64,000 bases of DNA. It comes from Gordionus sp. m RMFG-2023. Its lineage: Eukaryota > Nematomorpha > Gordioida > Chordodea > Parachordodidae. The stretch is from contig NC_088776.1 of assembly GCF_954871325.1 (NCBI RefSeq), forward strand, positions 35,078,508 to 35,142,507, given 5' to 3'. Shown here in pieces: positions 18,513 through 29,320 of the stretch. Under the pieces are notes generated by a model. That model worked only from the letters and a program-made list of their open reading frames with translations. It was not told the DNA's origin and searched no databases. How positions within the stretch are numbered: the first letter of the stretch is position 1; the number at the start of each line of letters is the position of its first letter. The translations under genes were made by a program, and so were the position numbers.

Positions 18513-20309
18513 AGAGGTTTGAATTGGACAGAAGAACGTGTTTGAATCCAGAAAATGTCGATAACCAGCCCACAAAATGTTTTAAAAAAAATTTAACCCG
18601 CTTGCCCAGCCCGCCCATAGTTTTCAAAAAAATATATACCCGCATGACCCGTCCATTTGTCTAAAATTCTTTATCCACCAGCCCGCCCCCCATAAAACAT
18701 TTTACATGCCCGCTCATTATTTGTAAAAAATTTTAATCCAAGCCCGCTTATAAAATTTAATTATGGCCATTCTTTCAATTTTTTAAGCATTTAATAAAAA
18801 TATTTCAGTTTTACACCTCTACAAAAAGTTTATAATTTAGAAATAAATTTAATAAAAAAAATAATCAATTTAAATAAAATTGATATTATAGGTAATTATA
18901 ATGCAAAAATAATAATGAATCGACATTTTCTGGATTCAAACGCGTTCTTCTTTGTTCTGAAAACCTTCCAGCAATGCTAAATCCTCGTTCAGAAGTAGCA
19001 CTAATTGCAGGAATTGCAAATATTTTTCTTGCTAATCTTCATAGATTTGGCAAATCTCTTTCTTGTCGTTTCCACCAAAGTAGGATATCCGTTTGAAGTA
19101 TATCCTCTTCCTCAAGTGAGATCCGGATGTCCCGTATGCAATATATGCAAAATTCTTTTTTGAAGTGAGTACGGAATGATAAATCTGCCATTCCAAAATA
19201 AAATACCATGCTATTTTTGTAATCGTTTTCATGCTATTCGAAATCGTAAGAGAACAAAAACTATACCGTTTTATAAATCGACCCTCGGGTTAATATTAGA
19301 AACAGATGCATCTAACCAAGGATTTGGAGCTGTACTCAGGCAAAAATATGATAATCATAACGAATTTCCAATAGTGTACACCTCAAGAATTTTACAAGAC
19401 GCTGAAAAGAATTATTCTACAATAGACAAAGAAACAAAAGCAATAATAAATGGCGTAGAAAAAACTATTTGTATGGATCAAAATTTAAAATACGAAGAGA
19501 CCACAAACCTGGAAATAGCAGAGATTTAAGCTCATTGACAAACCAAAGATTATTACGTTGGGCTTATAAATTATCTGCATATGATTATAATATAATGTAC
19601 AAGAATAGCGCTAATAATATAATTGCAGATGTTTTATCGCAAAACCCAATAGAGAAAAATGATGATAGTATAACAAACTAAAATAAAACAGTGAAATATA
19701 TAAAAAATCTTACTTATGACATATTATCTCTATCAACAAAAGAATTAAGAGAGGAAACCGCGAAAGATCCAATTTTAAGAAGGTAAAAATATTAATAAAT
19801 GGTACTAATATACAAAATAAAACATCAGAATTGCAAGCTTTTAGAACAAGAATAGATGAAATAGAAAATGATGACGGTATTTTATTTTGGAATGGCAGAT
19901 TAATCATTCCGTACTCACTTCAAAAAAGAGTCTTACATATATTGCATATGGGACATCCGGATATTACATCAATGAAATCCATTACGAGACATTTAATATG
20001 GTGGGAGCAATTAGATAAAGATGTAGAAAAACTAGTAAAGTGTTCTCCACTTAAAAAAAAATAAATATTATTATTGATCATTTAATTTATTATGATTTTT
20101 CTTTAGTTTGTTTTTGAACAAAAATTTTAAATTTCCTTAACTCTCCGGCCAATTGTTTAAATTTCTTAACCCGACCACCCACCCGTCCATAGTTTCAAAT
20201 TTTTTAACCCGCCCGCTGGTCCATTCTCAAATTTTTTTACCCGCCCATCCGCCCACCCACTTATATGGGCGCGGGTGGGCTGGCCCAAACCCTGCCCAAT
20301 GCAGACCTC
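18513..20309. mobile_element. later insertion inside copy 1, ends rich in CCCGCCC
   Basis: Comparison with copy 2 shows that this block is extra. The ends are inverted: AGAGGTTTGAATTGG at the left, and TGAGGTCTGCATTGG when the right end is read in reverse. Both carry GCCCGCCC-type motifs (18570-18740 and 20140-20300). An inner inverted pair (18535-18560 against 18920-18945, CATTTTCTGGATTCAAACG type) marks further rearrangement. It contains the Ty3/gypsy fossil at 19100-20064. The superfamily is unassigned; hAT is likely from the end style. Confidence 0.65.
19100..20064 (+). mobile_element. Ty3/gypsy-type LTR retrotransposon pol fossil
   Basis: This is a piece of a Ty3/gypsy pol gene. The plus strand shows the RNase H region (LETDASNQGFGAVLRQK at about 19300 and RDHKPG nearby) and the zinc-binding start of the integrase (ILHMGHPDITSMK at about 19940-19975). 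An inverted copy of the integrase-start segment lies at about 19105-19205 relative to 19873-19965, so two fragments lie head to head. No LTRs, protease or gag are seen. It is broken, with several breaks, and old, and is nested in the 18513-20309 insertion. Confidence 0.85.
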
Positions 20310-20860
20310 ATTTACTTTTATAAAGAAATCTCTTATACTTATTTGGACCTTGAAAATATTTTTAGGAAGAGGTATGGTAATTAAATTTAAAAATGTATAA
20401 TATAGTTGATTAGATTAGTGATTTTGAACTCGGCTAATTACAATATTAAATTTGTTAATTTTCAATTAATAAATAATTTTATTTATTTATTTAGGTATAA
20501 TAATTTAAATAATAAAATTCAAATAAGCTTCAATGTTATATTGATATTCTATTTTTAACACAGAATTTGATTGCAAGCTGACATAGTGAATTATATGTAT
20601 TAATCTAATCTAATAATTAAAATAGTATTCATTAAATAAAAAATTAGATAGTCTTTTTTAATTAATTAAATTAAACCGATATATTACTTAATAGAATTTT
20701 AAAAGAAATCGTTCAGGTGGCAATCAAAAAATTTATTTTAGATCAAGAGATATTAAGAAGCCATTTAAAAAAAAAATTTGCTTCAGGTATTCAGATTTTT
20801 CATGGGGCTCGAATTCCAGCGCGCCACCCCCCCCCCCCTAGTGACCCCACTGAATTAAAT

Positions 20861-22219
20861 ATAACATATTTGAATAGCTACGATAAAGGTTTTTCCAAAA
20901 ATAAAATATAAAATAACTTTTACAAAAATAAGAATAGGAATATATAAATATCTTGCTATAAAAAGTCATGTTTGAATATTAATTTTACAAAATAAAGATA
21001 AGATTAAATCAACATTCAAATATTGAACATCTTTTATTTGTTATTAATAAATCATAAATTCTTATTTTTGTTTCTATATACTTTTCCACCTATTATTTAA
21101 ATTAAATTTTAATTTTAAAATTTACTCTTTATTCTTAATTTTTAATATTTACAATTTCCTTCAGCTATTAACCCAGTTGTTATTTTACAAGTCATTTAAA
21201 AGATCCTTCACATCTTCCAAACTAATTATTTTCACTCTTCTTATTAAAATACTGGCCTTGTTTATGATTTCCATATATATTTATTTTTATATCTTTTAAA
21301 ACTAATATTTTTTTTCATCCGAAAATACCTATTTATATATATTCTTTAACTTTTTAAACTTTATTTTAATTAATTACCTTCCTTAATTTTATTTTTCGAA
21401 CTCTTTGCTTTTTATTCTTTTTGTATTTCCCATATTGAAATTATCATGGTTCAAAATACATATTGTAAATTAAGAGCGCATAATTTTCAAGATTATCATA
21501 AACATTACCCCAAGATTTTAATTACTATCTGTTCAATTATTTCGATCAAGTTATTCTTTTCCAATTTATTTCTAATCAATTTGGCAGCAATATGTGACAC
21601 CTGTTATTGTAATTTAATTTTTTCCATACACGTTAATTGAAATTATTTTTTTTACCCATGTATAAATCCATTTCTATAATTTGATGTTTAATAAAAATAT
21701 TTTCCAAGCACCATTAAAACTCTAAAACTTGGATCTAGGCCATGGGGAGATGTGTTTAAACTTTTTTATGAAAATGATATCATATAAAGGATTGTAGAAA
21801 GATATGTTAAGTAATATTAAAATTACGATAACATTAGGATTCCCTACAGCACATAAAACCACTCGCATTTTACCACTTTAATAAAAAAAGAAAAAAGATT
21901 TAACACAAAGTAGCCTACCCTTTAAAGACCTATCCCTAAATGCTATAGGGTAATTTATTGGGGGGGGGGGGGTTCATTCAATATAATTTGATCCCATTTA
22001 TCGTTTAATTAAAAAAATAAATATTTTCTGACTTCTAGTTTAGTTTAAAGAGACTGGGATAAGGTATTAATCCCTTGGATATAGATCAATGATATATATA
22101 TCATTGATATAGATACAAATTCCTTACATTCATTTTTTATTGTTTCGTATCATATGTTTTATTTTGCAATGGTTGAACGCTTATTCAAATTTTTGTGAAA
22201 TTTTCATAGCAAGTAAATT
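20861..22219. other. AT-rich interval upstream of cytohesin
   Basis: There is no convincing gene, only small chance frames. A run of about twelve G lies at 21960-21972. This interval presumably contains the cytohesin promoter. No TATA box or initiator can be singled out in such AT-rich sequence. Confidence 0.4.
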
Positions 22220-25200
22220 ATGAATGTTGATTCTGCTCAAGTTTTAAAAATGCCTTCCCCTATATTGTCTCCTAAAAAGATAGAGATGCTTACAGTCATT
22301 AGAAATCGAAAAACTGAGCTATTGAATGAAATTAAATCTTTAGAAGACGAAATTAATGATATATCTGCACAAATTGAGAATATGGATATTCTCGAAGAAA
22401 ATAAGACCAGTTCTCAAACGAAAAAGCTTGCAATTGGGAAAAAGAAATTTAATATGGACTCAAATAAAGGCATAATTTATATGATAGAGAATGAAATTCT
22501 TAAACCGGGTGCTGAAGATATTGCATATTTTTTGTATCATGGCGAAGGTCTTAATAAAACTGCTATTGGGGAGTATTTAGGGGAAAATAATGTATTTAAC
22601 ATTGAAGTAATATATTATGTTTGATTTCATTTATTTAATTAATTAGGTGTTGAATTATTTTGTTAAACTTCATGAATTTACAAATATGATACTAGTCCAA
22701 GCTTTGAGACAATTTCTTTGGAGTTTTAGACTTCCAGGAGAGGCTCAAAAAATTGATAGACTAATGGAATGTTTTGCCAAACATTATTGTGATTGCAATC
22801 CTGGTGTATTTCATCATACAGATACATGCTATATATTATCATTTTCCATTATTATGCTTAATACAAGTTTACATAACCCAAGTGTTAAAGAAAAACCTTC
22901 CCTGCAAAGATTTATTGAAATGAATAAAGGAATTGATGCAGGGGAAAATTTACCTGATGATCTTTTGTCATCTTTATACAATAGTATCAAAAAAGAACCA
23001 TTTAAAATTCCTGAAGATGATGGTTTGAATTCCTATATAATATGTTTAATAAAATGAGATCTTTGCAAATTATTACTCAATTAAAACAAATTTATATCAC
23101 GTATGAAAATGAAGCACATAAAAATAAATACCATTTGCTTTCATATCATGTCCCAAACAGGTTTTATGATATATTGCCATAACACCCCTTCAGATTATTT
23201 CTATACTATCTTAGATTATTGCTTGTTCCATTATTTTGAAGGTGCAAGCTATTTTTATAGCTTCACCATATGATTATTTTATGAATATATATAAAATATT
23301 ATTACATAATCATATCCAGTATTTTGTTGTTTCCCTATAAATTTTATTGGAGGGCTTTAGATTAATTATTGCAAATCTTTTATCTGGTTACATTAAAATA
23401 TAATAATTTGAGGTGTTAACTCTTTTTATTATCTGGAAATTTAAAATTATAATTTTTTTAAACTTATACTTATTTTTCTTTTAAATGATTATTTATATTT
23501 TATATATATTTGGGAGTGTAGTAGGATACTTTTTATTAGCTTGAAATGATATTTGTGAAAATAAACTAATTTTTGAATGTGGGAAATACCCCTCACTCTC
23601 ATTTAGCCATACATGTGATATAGTGATTGTCCTACATAATTGCAAATGAAATTTAAACTATTAAAAACCAAAAATCTTAAATGAAATGCCATAAAAATAA
23701 TGAAACAAATAGTCATTACTTAACAAATATTAAGGATTGGTGCTGAGAAGTACAACATAAAAAATAAGAATGCAAGTTAATGATCTGCAACAGGCCTAAT
23801 TTCTAAAGCCTGGTCTGGCCCAAATTTTTTTTAAAAAATTTGCCCAGCCCTGCCCAACCCTGAACAAAATGTTTTTATTTTTCCTGAAGGCCCAACGCAA
23901 AATCAAAATAATTTGTTGGCCTGGCCCAAATTTATTTAAATATAGAAATTTAATTTTTTTTTGATTGTTAAAAAAATATAAGCTCCTTGTTTCTTAAAAT
24001 TTAAAATATATCTATTTATTTGAGTCCGAAATTTAAAAAGAAATATTAGACCTGACCCAGCCTAAACCTAATTTATTTTTTAAAAATAAACCGATTTGTA
24101 GATTTCTAATGCAAGTGCAAATTTTGCATTTTTGGATTGTTAGAAATGAGATTCGATTAAAATTATTTTTTGGCAAAAAGGATTTCACAAAATTCAACAT
24201 CACCTTCACATCAATTTTTACATCATAAAAATTTAATTCTTTTAAAAAAACCTGAACCTTCGTAACATTATGAGATTAATATGATAATAATAATAACATT
24301 ATTTATCTTTAAATAATTTTTTAAAAAATGAGGAATTCATTATTAAATATAAAACTTGATTAATATTTTTTGTAAATTAGGATTTTATAATTAACATTTT
24401 TATAGTTCTCTTGTTTTTGTATAAAAAAATAATGATTAAATTTTTTTTTACTTTTATCATTTAGTTTAGGCTTGCGAAAATGTTTTGTATTTATTTGAAT
24501 AAATCCTTTTGCTCAGAAGCGTGATTCGTACATATCTACCGATGTGCTTCTGAAATATACGCATTAAAAAATATTTAAAAATTTCACGTGGTAAGGCATT
24601 TCTAAAAAATAAATTTAAAGTTTCCACTACTCCCTCTCCCAATATTTTTTTTATTATCAACAGGTTATAAAAATGTTTTTATTAATTTATTTTTTTATTC
24701 ATAATAAAGTTTATTAATTACTCAACTAAATTTAAAATTAAAATATAAAACCAGGGGTTCGAACCGAACCTGGAGAAGAAACCCCAGGTTTTTGGGAAAA
24801 AAATCTGAACCCATTTTCAAAACCCCGAACCGAAACCGGGAATTTTATTTGAACCCGGGTTCAGTGTATTGTTTAAATTGATATAAGATATTTTTATAAT
24901 TGTAAATACATTAATAATTTACTTGACATTTTATAATATTTTCAAATTTCCAATTAAGTGAAGTGTCAATAAATTTTAAACAACTTAATTCATTTACTCA
25001 ATTTTTAAATTTTTTAAAATTTATTCTCAAAGATTCCTATTGGATTGTTAATAAATTTTAAACAATTAAATTCATTAACGCCAATTATTTTTAATTTTTA
25101 ACTTATTCATAAAGATTATTAATTACAGGAAAATGAAAGTGAACAAGTTTAAGTAAAAATCATATATTGGATATTGTTAATTTAAAGAAATACGTCTAAC

Positions 25201-27369
25201 TAATATTTTTAAAATCTATACATGACTATTCTTTGTATTTTTATTTTTAACTATATTTTGCCTCTAAATAAAATAAAAAATTATTTTTTATACCAAATTT
25301 ATGTCTAGTTTTTTAATTATGATTTAAATATAAATATTTTTTTTATCAATTCAAAAAAAGCCCGAGCTGAACCCGGAACCAAACCCGGGTTTAAAAATAT
25401 CCGAACCGAACCCACCTATTTTTTTTAATCTTAAACCGAACCCTATCAAAAATTTTGCCGGGTTCGCATCCTGTATAAACATTATTTTTACTCTTTCATA
25501 TCGATATATTTAGAAATTCATAAATCAATTATTTTTACAATACCAATTCATGACTCCAGCTATTGGTGCTGATACTTTAATCATTTCTGACATTTAATAA
25601 CTTTCTATATGATTTAAAATAATAAAATCTTACAGTATACTTGGAATCAAAAATGGACTCTAATCATTTTACATGCTATATAAATTTTTGTAAAATTTGC
25701 TCAGATTTTATTAAATAATATATTTAATATTTATAATTAATTGTATAAAGGAAATGACGAGTTTAAATAATATAAATTTATTCAAATTCAAATAATATTT
25801 CGTTGAAATATGAAGTTAATAAGTGGGGACAAAATATCCGCCTTATTAAAATTTATCCCCAAAAAAATAATTATGAAGGGGTTTTTATTGTGCATTAAAT
25901 TGATTAACTATAATAATAGATGCACTTATACGACTTGGGCCGTGCCAATATCTTATGATATCGCCTGGATTTTTTGATACAAAAATATAAAAATTGTTTA
26001 AATTAAAAAAAAAAAAATATGCGCAAAAGAAAGATTAATATAATATAAATGTTGTGAACATTGTCTTATAATTAATCTAGGCCTAGATTCGAATTTAGTT
26101 TACTCATAAAAAGATATTCTTGAAAAATTTCAGCAAGAATATTTTTTCCATACAAACTATCAATATTCTTATTCATTTCTATTTTTAAGGGTTCAGAAAA
26201 ACCCTAATCAAATGAATGATCAAAATGAAAAAAAAAATTTCTATTATGTTATATAGTAAATAAAAAGATATTTATAAATTATTAATTTAATATAATGGTA
26301 GCATCGATATAAGTTTAAATCCACCAATATCAGCCGATACTGAGTAACGGTGCTTAAGTGAATATTTTTTCTCTCTTAAATTTCAATTTACCATATCTAA
26401 GTCAAATATGATTTTATTTTATGCTTGTCATTTCAAACTAATAAATCCACACTTCTATTGGTTAATTTTATCTCTTGTCCAACAGCATTTTTTTTTTGTT
26501 TTACGCGTTTTGCTCGTTTTCAGAATATTCCAAGATTTGGTATTTTCTACTCTATAGTAAAAAAATAAAGGTTTTAATATTCCCCGTTTAAGAAAACTTA
26601 TCACAAATTCAGTATTTACATTTTATACAAAAAAAAATAAAAAGGTAATGATCTTATGCACACCTTTTTCAATCCCGTAAAGGAAGGTTGGCTCTGGAAA
26701 CAAGGTGGCCGTTATAAGACTTGGAAACGTCGTTGGTTCGTTCTGGCTGACGCTTGCCTTTATTACTTTCAATTTACCACCGATAAGGAACCCCGGGGAA
26801 TAATCCCCTTGCAAAATCTCAAAATCCGCCCTATTCCGTCTACTTTTAATCCAGTTACCCATACTACTTATCCCGCGAAAACTGGCTCTTCTAAGGATAA
26901 TTTTAATAATTTATCCACTATGGTTCACAGCTCAAAGTCTAATCATGTTTCAAATAATACCACAGGCAATTTTAACAATATAGGGGCAGGGAACTATGCC
27001 AACGTCTTTGAAATTTTGCCCATGATCGACAATGAAATCATAAAGGCTTGTAAAAAGTCGGATAACGAAGGTGGTAAAGTGGTGGAAGGAAAACATTGCG
27101 TATATAGGATGTCAGCTTCCAGTCCAGTGGAGGCTCAAGCCTGGGTCACAGCCCTCAATAGTCAGACCAAATATTACTTAAATCATAGGCATAACTCTAC
27201 TTATAATTGTACCTCAACATCTTTAAGTTCTATGACATCTGACTCTAGTCTGTCTAGGAGTTATGGCGAAAACAAAGCTAACGGTGATAGGAGTACCGGC
27301 GGTAAAGCTAACAATGTCCATTTGTACCGTGAACTTTTATCTTTAAGACGGCAATACAACGGGAAATAA
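22220..27369 (+). CDS. CYTH: cytohesin, ARF guanine-nucleotide exchange factor (complete)
   Basis: Cytohesins load GTP on ARF1/ARF6 at PIP3-rich membranes. Three exons join in frame: 22220-22606, 22647-23022 and 26645-27369 (1488 nt, 495 residues). The first intron is only 40 bp (phase 0); the second is 3622 bp (phase 1, A-rich acceptor). Domains in order: a coiled coil (about 20-60); Sec7 (about 70-255) with [12 protein letters not shown] carrying the glutamic finger and [11 protein letters not shown]; then PH (about 265-430) with [30 protein letters not shown] and [13 protein letters not shown]. The PH has two glycines, as in the high-affinity diglycine form. It carries about 49 extra Asn/Ser-rich residues between IR and the FEIL strand. 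The C-terminus is Ser-rich, ending near [14 protein letters not shown]. An in-frame TAA six bases before the ATG supports this start. Confidence 0.95.
23778..24108. mobile_element. 331-bp GGCC-type MITE in cytohesin intron 2
   Basis: The left end is TAATGATCTGCAACAGGCC and the right end TTGTAGATTTCTA, flanked by a perfect ATGCAAGT duplication (23770-23777 and 24109-24116). Inside each end are degenerate GGCCTGGCCC motifs. It belongs to the same loose family as 52457-52827. Confidence 0.85.
24752..25473. mobile_element. 722-bp MITE with GGTTCGAACC motifs in cytohesin intron 2
   Basis: Ends are CAGGGGTTCGAACCGAACC and GGGTTCGCATCCTG, near-complementary. Both subterminal regions repeat GAACCCGGGTT and CCGAACC. 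Flanks TATAAAAC and TATAAACA agree at six of eight positions, an old hAT-like duplication. It has no coding content. Confidence 0.8.
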
Positions 27370-27542
27370 CTTACGTGAGTTCTTTTATCCTGTAAAACTT
27401 TAAGAGTATTGTTATTACCCTTACCTTATTAATAATTTCATTACAAATGAGTATATTATATGTTCAAAAGGCTTTATTGCATTTACTATATAGATTGGTG
27501 CAAATTTGAAATTCAAAAAAATGTATATAAATTTTCTATTAA

Positions 27543-27580
27543 TAAATAACCTTGATGGACTTTTATATTTAATAAATAAA
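27543..27580 (+). promoter_or_regulatory. possible cytohesin polyadenylation signals
   Basis: Two AATAAATAA-type strings lie about 175 and 200 bases after the cytohesin stop codon. In AT-rich DNA such strings arise by chance, so this is only a candidate 3' end. A strong donor-like GTGAGT at about 27374, just after the stop, could instead mark an intron in the 3' untranslated region. Confidence 0.25.
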
Positions 27581-27899
27581 CTAAATACATATTTGTTGTT
27601 TCATCATTATGGAAATTGAACGTGACAGAACCCTATATAATTAATTAGGCGATATAAGAGTCAGGTAACAACATGACATCAACGAAATTTTATATTAGAC
27701 ATTATTTGTGGTTTTATAATTAGAATGCTTTTTAAAATGTACAAATTTTAGTCAGGGATTAACGTGTAATTTTCGGCCAAGTAGGCCCAGAACCAGGAAT
27801 TTTTGGTTAAGGAGGCCAACTGTTTATTTATGGAGGGGGCAATAATTTTTTAAAATAAAACAAATATCAGACACTGCATTTAAAAATATTAGTGATAAG

Positions 27900-28215
27900 G
27901 CATAATGATAATATAAGGTTAAGATCTTAGAGCCTTAATTCAATTAATGGTGATCTGTTAGTTTTATAAAAAAAATTAGATCATTGATTCGATTAATTGT
28001 TTATAAGTGAATTGAATAATATGTGTATTCATAAACTCAAGATACTTAATTAAATTAATTGATTATATGTTACTCTTAAAAAAGGTTTAAGATAATTAAT
28101 TTAATTAATTGTGTGTAGGGGAATTGAAGGGTGTAGGTATTCTTAAACCCAAGATAATTAATCCAATTAATTGTTGATAAGTAAATTGGCTTATGTTTAT
28201 TCATAGAATATATTA
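27900..28215. repeat. degenerate tandem repeat with TTAATTNAATTAATTG core
   Basis: Four to five units of roughly 50-75 bp are seen, each with an AAGATNNTTAATTNAATT-type core. Spacers such as GTATTCATAAACTC and GTATTCTTAAACCC recur between cores. The units are well diverged. No gene overlaps. Confidence 0.6.
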
Positions 28216-28729
28216 TAGAAATTGTAATGTCCTCACAAGTGATCAGTTAAGAGATTAGTTGTAAAATTAATATAAAAAAATGAAAACTCCAATGACATGT
28301 GGTGAATTAGTGTAAATATGTTTATAACGATGAATATTTTTATAAATTGTTTTCCATTTGTAGTGGGATATTGTCCGTGAATTAAACGGGGGAATTTCTA
28401 ATTTTAAATCAGCAATAACACATGTAAGTATTTAAAAGTGATAGAAATGAAATATATCAATGTAAACATAAAAAAATAAATAAATTGGAGAGTGATGTTG
28501 TGAAACATCATGGGAATTTAATAAACAATAAAAGGGGTGGTATAAGATTAAAATAACTCATTGATAAAGTTGTTGGTATAAACGATAAAATAAAGTTAGA
28601 TTAAAATTTAACACAATTTCTTGAAATATGTGAAAAAATGTGTTGTTATGTAAAATAAATTTAAAATATTTATTAAAATTTTTAAATATAAAGTTGAATA
28701 AAAATATTTTTTTGTTAAATTTGTCTTAA

Positions 28730-29320
28730 ATTCAATTGATGGAGACCCAATCGCAACTAATCAACATGAAGACGCACTATGTGCAAATCACCCTAATTCT
28801 GAAGAATATCGGTATGCAACTCGATTCTCAATATCCTCCCGAGGTGATGACAAAAGCAAACTTGCCACTGACATACAAAAAAAGGTGTTTCGAATATAAT
28901 GCGGATGATCATCTAATTCATCAATGTACCGGTTATATGATACCCTCAAAATCAAAATATTTAACATAACATCTTAAGACAAATGGTCTTCCGTGATAAA
29001 TCGAGGAAGATTATAAAGTCAAAAATTGAGGAAATTAAAAAAAAATAAATGAAATAATAATGGATAGAAATATTATCAATGATAAATTGATAGAAAAAGT
29101 CAAACCACTTATCATTCAAGATAGGAGGACATATGTGCCCGATAAATGCATCAAGAAATTATTAATAATAATTATATAACTTCTATAGAAAATCAAATAC
29201 AAGCTTGGGAGAATCTGTTGTTAAGAAGAGTAGAAATAGTATATTATATGTTAAAACAAAATATATAATAATCAATAACATTATATAATATATTATATTT
29301 TGTAATAAACTTTAAGGGAA
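28730..29320 (+). mobile_element. LTR-retrotransposon fossil, gag-like fragment up to the polypurine tract
   Basis: A plus-strand frame at 28736-28969 ends in a zinc-knuckle-like block (KRCFEYNADDHLIHQC), as seen at the end of retroelement gag proteins. The stretch ends in the purine run AAGGGAA directly before TGTCACGTG at 29321, the arrangement of a polypurine tract next to a 3' LTR. It is heavily reduced: no protease, reverse transcriptase or integrase is seen between them. It is broken and old. Family is probably Ty3/gypsy, with low certainty. Confidence 0.4.

Larger units (their letters stand above)
17170..20852. mobile_element. hAT-like element copy 1 (CAGGGGCGT ends), interrupted
   Basis: The left end is CAGGGGCGTCCCTAG and the right end CTAGTGACCCCACTG, flanked by a perfect AATTAAAT duplication (17162-17169 and 20853-20860). 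The body matches copy 2 (48654-50565) over its length, apart from a foreign block at about 18513-20309. The 8-bp duplication suggests the hAT superfamily. No transposase is recognisable in the element itself, so it is non-autonomous. Confidence 0.88.

Noticed and set aside
26623-26862. 79-codon minus-strand frame over the PH exon
   Set aside because: Shadow of the cytohesin exon; no family resemblance.
26656-27369. PH-domain protein as a separate gene starting at ATG 26656
   Set aside because: The upstream GGTAATGATCTT encodes the G-N-D-L that joins Sec7 to PH in cytohesins, and the phase matches the 23022 donor. A separate start remains possible only as an isoform.
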